Positions 1-7,836 of a stretch of 8,956 bases of DNA are shown in pieces. How positions within the stretch are numbered: the stretch's first letter is position 1; each line of letters begins with the position of its first letter. The DNA lies in assembly GCA_919902625.1 (NCBI GenBank), contig CAKKRO010000128.1, positions 1 to 8,956 on the forward strand, in the 5' to 3' direction. The position numbers were made by a program, and so were the translations under genes. The notes below the pieces were generated by a model that was not told the DNA's origin, did no database searches, and was given only the letters and a program-made list of their open reading frames with translations. This DNA comes from Nitrosomonadaceae bacterium (GTDB lineage Bacteria > Pseudomonadota > Gammaproteobacteria > Burkholderiales > Nitrosomonadaceae).

Positions 1-112
1 GGCGCTTGGTTGGGAAATATAAATTTCTGTGCGGCGGGATCTGATATCTGAAGCTATTTTTATAACTGATGACCAGTTTAGTTCACAATATTGACGTGTT
101 TTAAATACGGGA

Positions 113-3100
113 TTATGTCAAATACTCAATCAGATAAATTCCACCAATACTACTAAAAGGCACGAGCAGATTGAGTATCATCGGATGATGCGCCAGTGGC
201 CTGTATATCCCTTCTTTGAATTCTTTGAATTCTTTGATTTCATTGATGAATGATTTTAGCTTGGTAGAATTGTTACTTTCTCTATGCCATACCGTGTTGA
301 CCGGAGCACCCGGAAGAGTATTATTCAAATTTTTGAGAATCTGATCTTTTGCATGTAGCGCTGCCGCTCTTAGTCTGATTGCGCTGATCAATGTAACGGA
401 TGCAAAAATGCCATAAATAAATAGTATGAGAGGCGTTGTTGACCAGTTATCAAAATAATGGTTGCGCGATATGATGATCAAAAACAGGGGAACGAACGGA
501 TAGTAAATGAATTTATTAGGAGCATCGGTATGTTGGTTAATGAAATCCAGCAAGATTTTATTTTTAATTGCGACTTCTGGTAGGTCATATTTGTTTTTGT
601 AGGTTTTTACTAAATTCTCCGGCCAAATAAGATTATGATCTGCCAGTAGTTTTATGAAATGACCGCTTAAGTGTACGGTGTCGGCAATGTAAAGAATTAA
701 TGCTAAATATAATGAAACTGTAAGAATAAGAATTGCAAAACCCCAGTCATGATTAGTTTTACCCCGGAATGGAGCTAGCGGAATTAAGTTTGCCTCTATA
801 GCAATTGGTAAGAATACGCAAACAATGATGATAAAAGAAAGTAAAAATGGGAGTATTACTCTGGCAAAAGAATAGACTGGTTTTTTTAATTCCAGGTACT
901 GAAGCCAGGTTTCTTTAACATAGAGAGATTGTATTTTCCAGTGATCAATATTCATGAATTTATCTATGGGTGTTTTGTTCTCTACTTCTTCTCTTTTTTT
1001 GAGTAGAGAGAAGCTTTCCACAATTTTCCTTTCGTTATCTTTCAGTTGATTATGTATACGCAAGAAGAAATAGCATATAAATAGAGAAGCTATAATTCTT
1101 ACCCCATCGGCCGGCCATGAGCTGATGCCATTCGTGAATGATATGGGTTCTCCTCCAGGGTTACTGGAGGTGTCGATCCATAAGTAACAAAGAATAAAAA
1201 GAATAGAAGTTGAAGCGATTGCAGTCAATTTGATATGCAGGTCTTTGGGCGCAAAGGATTCGAAGATAAAAGTTAAAATCAGAATAATAGCGGCGGCTAG
1301 AAAAGTGTTAAATAATATATAGATAATGCGCGAAATTGGAGGAATTGACTTATGATATTTTATATCCATAAGTCTAGGAGTCATAATGACATTATTTTCA
1401 TGACTCAGATCAACAGCGCCGTAATTGCCGATTTCAAATAACCGGGGTGCATCGATCCAGGATTTTCGTGTGCCTTCGTTAAGATCTGTGCAATGAGAAG
1501 ATTGTGTATTGCCATATTTACATAATACAAATTGAGTCGTCAGGAATATTGATGTTTGGTAACTGTCTCTGAATGGCGGAGTATGTTTCTGTATGCTCTC
1601 GTTTAATTGCAGACCGAATGGTGATGCAACCAGTAAATTGCGCGTCCATTTTATTTCTGTGGGGTGGAACAGCCGTGCATCCAGATCGGTGGTAAAAAAT
1701 GGAACTCCTGGAAATTTCTTGCGTAACGCCTGTAAGATCAATAATTTATCGTAAGTATCGCTGCCTGTGATGCCAATCGCCCCGATGCCGCCTTCACTGG
1801 CAAGTCGCTTGCGCAGTTGTTCCATTCGCTCGGCAAGGTTGAGTAAATAGTCCAGTTGACTGTGACCAACCGGGCGTTCGCGAAGTTCTTTTATTTCCTT
1901 ACTGGTTGGTTTATTTGCTTGAGATTCTTTATTCCTGTTTTCATTTTCTTTCTGAGCGGAAGAGGCATGCTCAGGAACTATGCCATCCAAGCCGCGCAGA
2001 TAATTAAAGATATGTATCTGCGGATGATTTATTTTGTCCCGGAAAGTATCAGTCAATCTTTGGGAATAGAAAGAGTCTATCTCACCAATTAATACAATGT
2101 GATGTGGGTGATTAGGTTTTTGTGGCACAAATTCTTCTGACAAATCTCCCTTGCAGTGTCTGTCGGATTCAGAGCGAAGAGAAGGAGTCACACCTCGTAA
2201 TGCCAGTTCACAGAGTAATGTATCGACTAACTTATCTTGGGTGCTGATTGTTCTGACAATTTTACTTTCCAGCCACTTTGCATTTTCCCGACTAGCAGTG
2301 TCGTTTTGGATTTCTTTATTCAAATCCTCATATTTTATTGTGGCCGTGGCTGTGGCCGTATAGATGGAGATGTCTTTAAGCTCATTGTAGAAGCAATTAC
2401 TATTGCTGGTGCATTTGATGTATTCTTTCGAATCGATGATGAATGTATTAAAACCATAGGGACGATTGATGTCAGTTATCTCACGATACATGTCGTTTAA
2501 TGTGCCGGATTGAGGTGGCCCAATTATACTAAAATGGTTCTCGGGGTTTTTGATGTCAAGCTTTTGCTTTAAAAAACCTAGCATATTGAGGGGAGTCTGG
2601 GCACTTGAACTTGAAAATCCGCTGTTATTCAACCAGAGTATTAAAATAGTTTTATTGTCATTATCCTGGTGCTTAAACCACTCGTAGGGCATAAAAGCAC
2701 CCATATGGCAGAAACGGGTTTTCTCCTCAATAATTTTTATTTTGTCAGCAAATAGGTTTTTTTCTGTCTCAGCTAATTTATCGGCGCGTAATTCTCTAAG
2801 CGCTGCTTTGCAAGTTTTATCAAAGTCAACAAAGTCGATATGTTCCGGGTCGTTGGGAACATAATTATTTTCTGCCAATGCAGATACTACGGCATAGCGG
2901 GTTCGCAGTCGCCGCTCCTTGTCTTCAGCGTAAGGGCTGCCCGGCAACATAATTGCCAGTGCATGTAATGATGAGTCAAATTTTTTTGTTTTCTTTTTGA
3001 TTTCGCAGTTCAATTCTTCAATTGAATGTTTTATTGCTTCAGAATCAGGATATGGTTTTGTTCTGTCAATAGATTTGCAAACGTCGACAGGTTCGTGGCC

Positions 3101-3481
3101 GTCGTGCTCATAACTTTGGTTATTGTTATCATCAGAGGAAGGAATTTTAATCAATACATTTTCTTTATTTTTACGGACTTCAATAATTTTAACCTTATGA
3201 GCGATCTCATTTTTATGAGATATTTCCACGGCTACGATCGAATTTGCCGGGGTTTTTTGAGTATGATGTCGCTTACGATGCTCTTCCACAACCTGAAACG
3301 GGTCCTGCCATAACCGCGAACGGGCATCTTCGCTGAATGCTCCCTCTGTATTGGTCGCGGCAGGCCGGGTCGGTTTGAAAATGGTATCCTGAACGGCGAA
3401 AAGGCTTAACAGAATGGCAATAATCGCAATCCCGGAGGTCGTCTGGGATGATTTTTCATCGGATTTGTTTTGTTCACTCAT
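113..3481 (-). CDS. Uncharacterised large membrane protein with receptor-like extracytoplasmic domain
   Basis: I do not recognise this family. From the ATG at 3481 the protein has 1122 residues; a TTG three codons upstream is a less likely start, and neither has a clear ribosome binding site. One hydrophobic helix (about 17-33) is followed by a hydrophilic region (34-715), then eight more helices near 716-742, 749-769, 794-809, 872-897, 914-937, 991-1006, 1015-1037 and 1102-1119. Lysine-rich loops at about 810-870, 938-990 and 1038-1100 suit the cytoplasm, placing the 680-residue region outside. That region holds ten cysteines (135, 159, 224, 258, 357, 363, 424, 443, 654, 664), which could form disulfides. 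Stretches such as IVLIGEIDSFY (462-472) and IGAIGITGSDTYDKLL (566-581) alternate strand and helix like the lobes of type I periplasmic-binding folds; this likeness is only inferred. It lies 116 bases after hoxX on the same strand, yet is visibly AT-richer, so shared function is doubtful. Confidence 0.85.
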   Translation of the reverse strand: MSEQNKSDEKSSQTTSGIAIIAILLSLFAVQDTIFKPTRPAATNTEGAFSEDARSRLWQDPFQVVEEHRKRHHTQKTPANSIVAVEISHKNEIAHKVKIIEVRKNKENVLIKIPSSDDNNNQSYEHDGHEPVDVCKSIDRTKPYPDSEAIKHSIEELNCEIKKKTKKFDSSLHALAIMLPGSPYAEDKERRLRTRYAVVSALAENNYVPNDPEHIDFVDFDKTCKAALRELRADKLAETEKNLFADKIKIIEEKTRFCHMGAFMPYEWFKHQDNDNKTILILWLNNSGFSSSSAQTPLNMLGFLKQKLDIKNPENHFSIIGPPQSGTLNDMYREITDINRPYGFNTFIIDSKEYIKCTSNSNCFYNELKDISIYTATATATIKYEDLNKEIQNDTASRENAKWLESKIVRTISTQDKLVDTLLCELALRGVTPSLRSESDRHCKGDLSEEFVPQKPNHPHHIVLIGEIDSFYSQRLTDTFRDKINHPQIHIFNYLRGLDGIVPEHASSAQKENENRNKESQANKPTSKEIKELRERPVGHSQLDYLLNLAERMEQLRKRLASEGGIGAIGITGSDTYDKLLILQALRKKFPGVPFFTTDLDARLFHPTEIKWTRNLLVASPFGLQLNESIQKHTPPFRDSYQTSIFLTTQFVLCKYGNTQSSHCTDLNEGTRKSWIDAPRLFEIGNYGAVDLSHENNVIMTPRLMDIKYHKSIPPISRIIYILFNTFLAAAIILILTFIFESFAPKDLHIKLTAIASTSILFILCYLWIDTSSNPGGEPISFTNGISSWPADGVRIIASLFICYFFLRIHNQLKDNERKIVESFSLLKKREEVENKTPIDKFMNIDHWKIQSLYVKETWLQYLELKKPVYSFARVILPFLLSFIIIVCVFLPIAIEANLIPLAPFRGKTNHDWGFAILILTVSLYLALILYIADTVHLSGHFIKLLADHNLIWPENLVKTYKNKYDLPEVAIKNKILLDFINQHTDAPNKFIYYPFVPLFLIIISRNHYFDNWSTTPLILFIYGIFASVTLISAIRLRAAALHAKDQILKNLNNTLPGAPVNTVWHRESNNSTKLKSFINEIKEFKEFKEGIYRPLAHHPMILNLLVPFSSIGGIYLIEYLT
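212..238. repeat. Three tandem 9-bp units inside the large membrane-protein gene
   Basis: The unit ttctttgaa occurs three times in a row (212-220, 221-229, 230-238), the last ending in t. On the coding strand it encodes the repeated Glu-Phe-Lys run (EFKEFKE) in the cytoplasmic segment before the last membrane helix. The unit is a multiple of three, so a change in copy number would keep the reading frame. Confidence 0.8.
2340..2357. repeat. Three degenerate 6-bp units (gtggcc/gtggct) in coding sequence
   Basis: The units gtggcc, gtggct and gtggcc follow each other. On the minus strand they encode alternating Ala-Thr residues (TATATAT) at about residues 375-381 of the large membrane protein, in the extracytoplasmic region. 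This is a small low-complexity patch with no known role. Confidence 0.65.
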
Positions 3482-3597
3482 GGCGCACAACCATAAACAT
3501 TATTCAAAATAGATGCTCAAGTTTGTGGCCAGTATTGCAGTTGTTTGAACTGGTGTCTGTGGGATTAGTCACAGATTCGGCCAGAAAAATAATGGGC

Positions 3598-5298
3598 TTA
3601 GCGGCTATGGTGACGGGCAAGATAGCGGGGTGTCCAGCCGTGCGGGATTTTGTGCACGAAATGGTAGCGTGCGACGTGGTAACTGGGGTCGAAGCCATAG
3701 AAATTCAGTTGCATGTGGCGGAGTTCTTCGTCGCGATAGCTTTGCAGGGGTTTTTGCTGTTCGTCTGATCGGCGTTGCTGTGCTTTTTTCTGCAGCAGTG
3801 CGGGGAAATCTGGGTTGATTGCGATGGTTTCAGCGATCAGTGCTATCTTTCTCCTGAAGTCTGCCGGGTTCAGAGCAAAATAATCATCAATCAATCCGAT
3901 ATTGCGTGCTTCCTGGGCACCGATGGGCAGCCGGTTGCGCGTCAATGAAGTGACATGCGATGCACTGGCCCGCCGGGGTAGCAGGTAGGTCCAATACTCC
4001 GAGCCGTACAAATTCCCCATGCTTTTGTAATGCGGATTCAGAATGACAGATGCACGGGCGAAAATATAGTCGGCAGCCAGCGACAAGAACACGCCGCCGG
4101 CGCCGGCATTGCCTTGCAGGGCGGCAATCGTCAGTTGCCGGTCCGTTGTGATGATGGCATGCGCCAGGTCATTCATGGCGTTAATATTACGCCAGGATTC
4201 ATCGGCGGGACTGGCGGCATGTTCGATGTGGTTGAGGTGAATGCCGTTGCACCAGAAATCGGGCCCGCCTATCAGCACGATGACTCGAATATCGCTGCGG
4301 GTGGCTTGCAAATAGGCTTCCCGTAAACGCTCACATTGCGCGGTATCCATCGCGCCGTTATAAAAGGCGAAATGCAGATAACCCACATCGTTTTTCCGTT
4401 CAAACCAGATGTCACGATAAGTGTTGCCGGATTCTGTGGAGAAAGGATCGGATGGTATTTCCGGCACCTTGATAAGGTGATCTTTCAACGCCAGTGTGGA
4501 AGCCAACTTAAAAGTCAGTCCGGCCGGGCTTCTATGCTTCAGATGGCCCATCCAGACTGCGCCATCCGTTGTGGCGCGGCAAATGGCGTTGTTGCGCTTT
4601 GCTATAATTGTTCCCGGTTTGCCGGTTAAATGCTCTTCCATGCAAGCGTCAAACAGATAATAAGGTTCATCAAACAGCGTATCCAGCACACCCGGAAATC
4701 CATCCGCCGCATGAATTTTTCTTAAAACAGTGAGTGTGCTGTCCTGCTGCCAATCAATGCTGCGGTCGATTTGCCGGATGGGGGCGTGTAACCGGCCCTG
4801 CACATCGGGGCGAGAATAATCCAGCGGAACCGGTTTGAAGGTGCCGGACTGGAAGCGCATCACAGCCGTCAGAACGGCATGGGTTGCTGCCTCAACGACT
4901 TCATGGCGGTATAAACTGCTTTTCCGGGCAAAGCGCATCGGGAAGACTTCAGATGCCCAGATATCGCCGCCATCCATTTCTGCATTGGCTTGTAGCACAG
5001 TCACTCCCCATTCGTGACAATCATGCATGATGGCCCAATCCAGCGCGGAGGGGCCGCGATCACCGGTAATCCCAGGGTGAACGATCAAACAGACATGGCT
5101 GCGCCAGATCGTTTCCGGAATGGCGCGTTTCAGAAATGGGGCGATAATCAGATCGGGCTGGAACAGTTCGGCAGCTTGCTGGGTTACGGCATCGTTGATA
5201 TCCAATTCGATGGACAGCTCATGCCCGCACCGGGCCAGTTCGACAAACAGGCGTTGCGTCAGACTGTTGAAACTGTGCGTCAGAAACAGAATCTTCAA
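3598..5298 (-). CDS. hoxX: Hydrogenase maturation factor HoxX/HypX (CO-ligand synthesis)
   Basis: HoxX/HypX is a cytoplasmic two-domain enzyme that makes the CO ligand of the [NiFe] hydrogenase iron from N10-formyl-tetrahydrofolate by way of formyl-CoA. The N-terminal part (about 2-170) is a formyltransferase domain with the family motif HPGITGDRGPSALDW from residue 74, followed by a formyltransferase C-like part to about 265. The C-terminal crotonase-like domain (about 300-470) has the glycine-rich oxyanion-hole stretch GNAGAGG. Tyr424 and Glu434, ten residues apart, look equivalent to the Tyr/Glu pair proposed as catalytic in the Aquifex enzyme; this is my alignment from memory. I chose a TTG start because it gives MKILFLTHSF, the usual beginning, and 566 residues, a normal length. 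The in-frame ATG at 5388 would add 30 residues overlapping hypE. The gene begins 5 bases after the hypE stop, which implies translational coupling. Confidence 0.93.
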   Translation of the reverse strand: MKILFLTHSFNSLTQRLFVELARCGHELSIELDINDAVTQQAAELFQPDLIIAPFLKRAIPETIWRSHVCLIVHPGITGDRGPSALDWAIMHDCHEWGVTVLQANAEMDGGDIWASEVFPMRFARKSSLYRHEVVEAATHAVLTAVMRFQSGTFKPVPLDYSRPDVQGRLHAPIRQIDRSIDWQQDSTLTVLRKIHAADGFPGVLDTLFDEPYYLFDACMEEHLTGKPGTIIAKRNNAICRATTDGAVWMGHLKHRSPAGLTFKLASTLALKDHLIKVPEIPSDPFSTESGNTYRDIWFERKNDVGYLHFAFYNGAMDTAQCERLREAYLQATRSDIRVIVLIGGPDFWCNGIHLNHIEHAASPADESWRNINAMNDLAHAIITTDRQLTIAALQGNAGAGGVFLSLAADYIFARASVILNPHYKSMGNLYGSEYWTYLLPRRASASHVTSLTRNRLPIGAQEARNIGLIDDYFALNPADFRRKIALIAETIAINPDFPALLQKKAQQRRSDEQQKPLQSYRDEELRHMQLNFYGFDPSYHVARYHFVHKIPHGWTPRYLARHHSR

Positions 5299-5303
5299 TA
5301 GAT

Positions 5304-6362
5304 TTAACAGATACGCGGAAGTTGTTCGCCACTGAGCCAATCGACGACTCGTTTGCCACCGAAGCGGGTTTGCATCTGGACAAAACAATGCGTGTCTTCG
5401 ATGACTTCACCGATGAGGGCCGCATTCTCGCCCAAAGGGTGCACTTGCATTGCACGGAGCAATTTACCGGCATCAGCCGGTGCACAGATCGCGACGAGTT
5501 TGCCTTCATTGGCGATATACAAGGGATCCAGGCCTAGGAATTCACAGGCTGCGCTCACGGGTTCACGAATGGGTAGCTTGTTTTCATACAGCATCATTCC
5601 AACGGATGATTGCAGAGCGATTTCGTTGAGTGTAGTGGCGATGCCGCCGCGTGTGGGGTCGCGCAGCACATGGATGTTTGGAGCCACGGCAATCATACAG
5701 GCCACCAGATCATGCAGTGCAGCGGTGTCGGATTGAATACTGGTATGAAAAGACAGGTTCTCACGCAATGACAGGATGGCAATGCCGTGATCCCCCAATG
5801 TGCCGGATACCAATATCTTGTCTCCGGGCCGTGCATTCTCGCCGGAAATGTTGATTCCGTCGGGCACCGTGCCAATTCCGGTAGTGGTAATGAATACGCC
5901 ATCGCCGCTGCCTTTTTCCACCACTTTGGTATCACCGGTCACAATCGGCACCTGAGCCGCTTGCGCTGCTTGTGCCATGGAATCCACGATGCGCTTCAGA
6001 TCAGCTAATGGGAAGCCTTCTTCCAGAATGAAGCTGGCTGCCAGATAACATGGTTTGGCGCCGGACATGGCGATGTCATTAATGGTGCCATGAACCGACA
6101 AACTGCCAATATTCCCGCCGGGGAAAAATAAGGGTGTAACGACATGGCTGTCGGTAGACATCGCCATGCGTCCATTAAAGCTCTGGAAGCAAGCCTGATC
6201 ATTCATTTTTCGCAAAAATTCATTATCAAATGCGGCCAGAAATAATTGATCAATCAATTGCGCCATCGCACGCCCGCCACTGCCATGCGCCATTTCAACA
6301 CAACCATTTTTCAGGTCAAGAGAACGGGTGTAGCCCGGTCTGATTTTACCTGCGCTGGACAT
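5304..6362 (-). CDS. hypE: Hydrogenase maturation protein HypE (carbamoyl dehydratase)
   Basis: HypE receives a carbamoyl group from HypF on its C-terminal cysteine, dehydrates it with ATP to a thiocyanate, and hands the cyanide to iron on the HypC-HypD complex in the cytoplasm. The protein has 352 residues, normal for the family, and ends in PRIC, so the essential terminal Cys352 is present. Other family signatures are AHGSGG (25-30), STDSHVVTP (69-77), GDTKVV (143-148) and DPTRGG (235-240), which belong to the PurM/AIR-synthase-like ATP-binding fold. The ATG at 6362 is preferred over an upstream extension to 6500 because it has an AAGGAG ribosome binding site five bases away and gives a standard N-terminus. 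It overlaps the hypD stop by one base (TAATG), the classic arrangement for coupled translation and balanced expression with hypD. Confidence 0.97.
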   Translation of the reverse strand: MSSAGKIRPGYTRSLDLKNGCVEMAHGSGGRAMAQLIDQLFLAAFDNEFLRKMNDQACFQSFNGRMAMSTDSHVVTPLFFPGGNIGSLSVHGTINDIAMSGAKPCYLAASFILEEGFPLADLKRIVDSMAQAAQAAQVPIVTGDTKVVEKGSGDGVFITTTGIGTVPDGINISGENARPGDKILVSGTLGDHGIAILSLRENLSFHTSIQSDTAALHDLVACMIAVAPNIHVLRDPTRGGIATTLNEIALQSSVGMMLYENKLPIREPVSAACEFLGLDPLYIANEGKLVAICAPADAGKLLRAMQVHPLGENAALIGEVIEDTHCFVQMQTRFGGKRVVDWLSGEQLPRIC

Positions 6363-7510
6363 TAATTCTCCTTCATTGTGGCATGGGGCTTTTCCCGGAA
6401 ACGGCCGTAGCTGTAATAAGCGGCACAGGCGCCTTCCGATGACACCATGCAAGAACCAATGGGATTCTCGGGTGTGCAGGCCGTGCCAAAAATCTTGCAA
6501 TCCTGTGGCTGTTTAACACCGCGTAAAATGGCGCCGCATTCGCAGGCCTTGTTATCCGCAATCGATACGACCGGAATTTGAAAGCGTTGTTCAGCATCAA
6601 AATCGGCATAGTCTGATTTGATTTTCAGCGCACTGTAGGGCACCAGTCCCAGGCCGCGCCATTCAAATGTGCGGCGCAATTCAAAGACTTCGGCCACCAG
6701 CAACTGCGCCTTGATATTGCCGGTAGGTAATACCGCACGCGTAAATTCATTTTCTACTTCGGCACGGCCTTCATTGATTTGGCGTATCAGCATCAATATA
6801 GCCTGCATCACATCCAGCGGCTCGAAACCTGCGATTACCACAGGTTTCTGGAATTCTTCAGCGAAATATTCATAAGGTTGGCTGCCAATTACGGTTGAAA
6901 CATGCGCCGGACCAATGAAGCCGTCCAGCGGGACCAAGCCAAGCTGGCGAACCTCAGGAGATTGCAAGATATGGGAAATGGCTGAAGGTGTTAATACATG
7001 ATTGCAGAATACAGTGAAATTGTTTAAACCCAGTGCCTGTGCTTGTTTGATTGCAACAGCAGTGGGTGGTGTGGTGGTTTCGAAGCCGATGGCAAAAAAT
7101 ACCACTTGATGTTGCGGGTTTTCCTGTGCGATTTTTACCGCATCGGCGCTGGAATACACCATACGCACATCCGCACCTTGTGCTTTTGCTTTCAACAAAC
7201 TCATACCGTTTGCGGTGGGGATACGTAACATGTCGCCGTAACTGCACAGTATCAGCCCCGGTATTCGCGCCAGTTGAATCGCATTTTCCACACGTCCGAC
7301 CGGCAAAACGCATACCGGACAGCCGGGACCATGGATCATATGTACATTGTCAGGAAGCAGATCAACAATGCCATAACGTGAAATGGCATGCGTATGCCCG
7401 CCACAGAACTCCATTAAATGGTAATTGCGCCGAGGATCAGCTTCTGATGCGATATTGGCGGCAATTTTCTGCGCCAGATCGCCATCACGAAATTCGTCAA
7501 TATATTTCAT
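6362..7510 (-). CDS. hypD: Hydrogenase maturation protein HypD (Fe-S scaffold)
   Basis: HypD, together with HypC, is the cytoplasmic scaffold on which the Fe(CN)2CO unit of [NiFe] hydrogenases is assembled. The 382-residue protein has normal length. Conserved elements are CGGHTH (36-41, with Cys36), GPGCPVC (61-67, with Cys64 and Cys67) and GFETT (142-146). A C-terminal set of cysteines at 323, 325, 338, 345, 354 and 362 includes the ligands of the family's [4Fe-4S] cluster. The ATG at 7510 gives the usual MKYIDEFRD beginning, but no strong ribosome binding site is visible before it, so it may rely on ribosomes coming from hypC, whose stop is 21 bases upstream. No key residue appears to be missing. 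Confidence 0.98.
   Translation of the reverse strand: MKYIDEFRDGDLAQKIAANIASEADPRRNYHLMEFCGGHTHAISRYGIVDLLPDNVHMIHGPGCPVCVLPVGRVENAIQLARIPGLILCSYGDMLRIPTANGMSLLKAKAQGADVRMVYSSADAVKIAQENPQHQVVFFAIGFETTTPPTAVAIKQAQALGLNNFTVFCNHVLTPSAISHILQSPEVRQLGLVPLDGFIGPAHVSTVIGSQPYEYFAEEFQKPVVIAGFEPLDVMQAILMLIRQINEGRAEVENEFTRAVLPTGNIKAQLLVAEVFELRRTFEWRGLGLVPYSALKIKSDYADFDAEQRFQIPVVSIADNKACECGAILRGVKQPQDCKIFGTACTPENPIGSCMVSSEGACAAYYSYGRFREKPHATMKEN
6368..6373 (-). promoter_or_regulatory. Ribosome binding site of hypE inside the hypD 3' end
   Basis: AAGGAG on the minus strand lies five bases before the hypE ATG and forms part of the last codons of hypD (Lys-Glu-Asn-stop). It decides the hypE start at 6362 and supports translational coupling of the two genes. 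Confidence 0.85.
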
Positions 7511-7531
7511 ACCAGCTATTAGTGTGATCCA

Positions 7532-7762
7532 TCAGTTATCTTTGTAAAGGGCAGACATCTCGGCAAACATCGCCAGTGTATGTTTTGCTTCAAGCTGATC
7601 CAGCTTCTGTAGCGCAAAACCAACATGCACGATGACATAATCTCCGGGAGCAATATCCTCGACCAACGCCAGTGAAATTTCTTTGCGGATGCCGCCAAGG
7701 TTTACTATGGCATGATTTTCGGCCGTCAACTGTTCGACACAAGCAGGAATAGCAAGGCACAT
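7532..7762 (-). CDS. hypC: Hydrogenase maturation chaperone HypC
   Basis: HypC is a small cytoplasmic chaperone that binds the iron atom with HypD and then escorts the Fe(CN)2CO group to the hydrogenase large subunit. The ATG at 7762 gives a 76-residue protein starting MCLAIP. The cysteine right after the initiator methionine is essential in the family, so this start is strongly preferred over an in-frame ATG 17 codons upstream at 7813. The VHVGFA motif near residue 45 (His46) corresponds to the conserved histidine of the OB-fold. It is the first gene of the hypC-hypD-hypE-hoxX set and lies next to a divergent gene, so its promoter should be in 7763-7836. Only a weak ribosome binding site is visible. 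An extra cysteine, Cys8, replaces the more usual Gly-Lys region of the motif. Confidence 0.96.
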   Translation of the reverse strand: MCLAIPACVEQLTAENHAIVNLGGIRKEISLALVEDIAPGDYVIVHVGFALQKLDQLEAKHTLAMFAEMSALYKDN

Positions 7763-7792
7763 GGGTGTTTTATAGGAGTTCTCGGGTGTTGA

Positions 7793-7823
7793 AATTATGA
7801 CATAATTAACCATCTTAATTATG
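7793..7823. promoter_or_regulatory. Operator-like array of three AATTATG heptamers in the divergent promoter region
   Basis: AATTATG (7793-7799), one base, then its exact complement CATAATT (7801-7807) make a perfect 15-bp palindrome centred on 7800. CATAATTAA (7801-7809) also pairs perfectly with TTAATTATG (7815-7823) across five bases, so the middle half-site is shared by two inverted repeats. The element lies 31 bases from the hypC start and 14 bases from the start of the divergent YkuD gene, where promoters for both must be. On the minus strand CATAAT (7799-7794) could serve as a -10 box for hypC. A repressor or activator binding as a dimer or trimer of half-sites is inferred; an RNA hairpin is the alternative. 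Confidence 0.55.
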
Positions 7824-7836
7824 GGCGGCCTGAAAA

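Noticed and set aside
64..78. AACTG/CAGTT hairpin downstream of the large membrane-protein gene as its terminator
   Set aside because: A five-pair stem with no T-run on the relevant strand; the first 112 bases hold nothing else I can support.
3538..3575. Two short hairpins after hoxX (CAGTT/AACTG at 3538-3552 and TCTGTG/CACAGA at 3556-3575) as a terminator
   Set aside because: Stems of five and six pairs without a following T-run on the minus-strand transcript are too weak to call a terminator.
5299..5388. ATG at 5388 as start of hoxX
   Set aside because: It would overlap the hypE C-terminus by about 85 bases and add 30 residues before the normal family N-terminus; the TTG at 5298 fits better.
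6363..6500. Upstream in-frame start of hypE at 6500
   Set aside because: The extra 46 residues lie inside hypD in another frame, and the ATG at 6362 has a good ribosome binding site and the expected N-terminus.
7051..7527. 158-codon plus-strand open frame opposite hypD
   Set aside because: It is antisense to a well-supported gene, shows no recognisable domain, and its composition follows from hypD codon usage; the same holds for the other antisense frames across hypE, hoxX and the large gene.
7763..7813. Upstream ATG of hypC at 7813
   Set aside because: HypC needs cysteine directly after the initiator methionine; the upstream start would bury MCLAIP inside the protein and run through the palindromic operator region.
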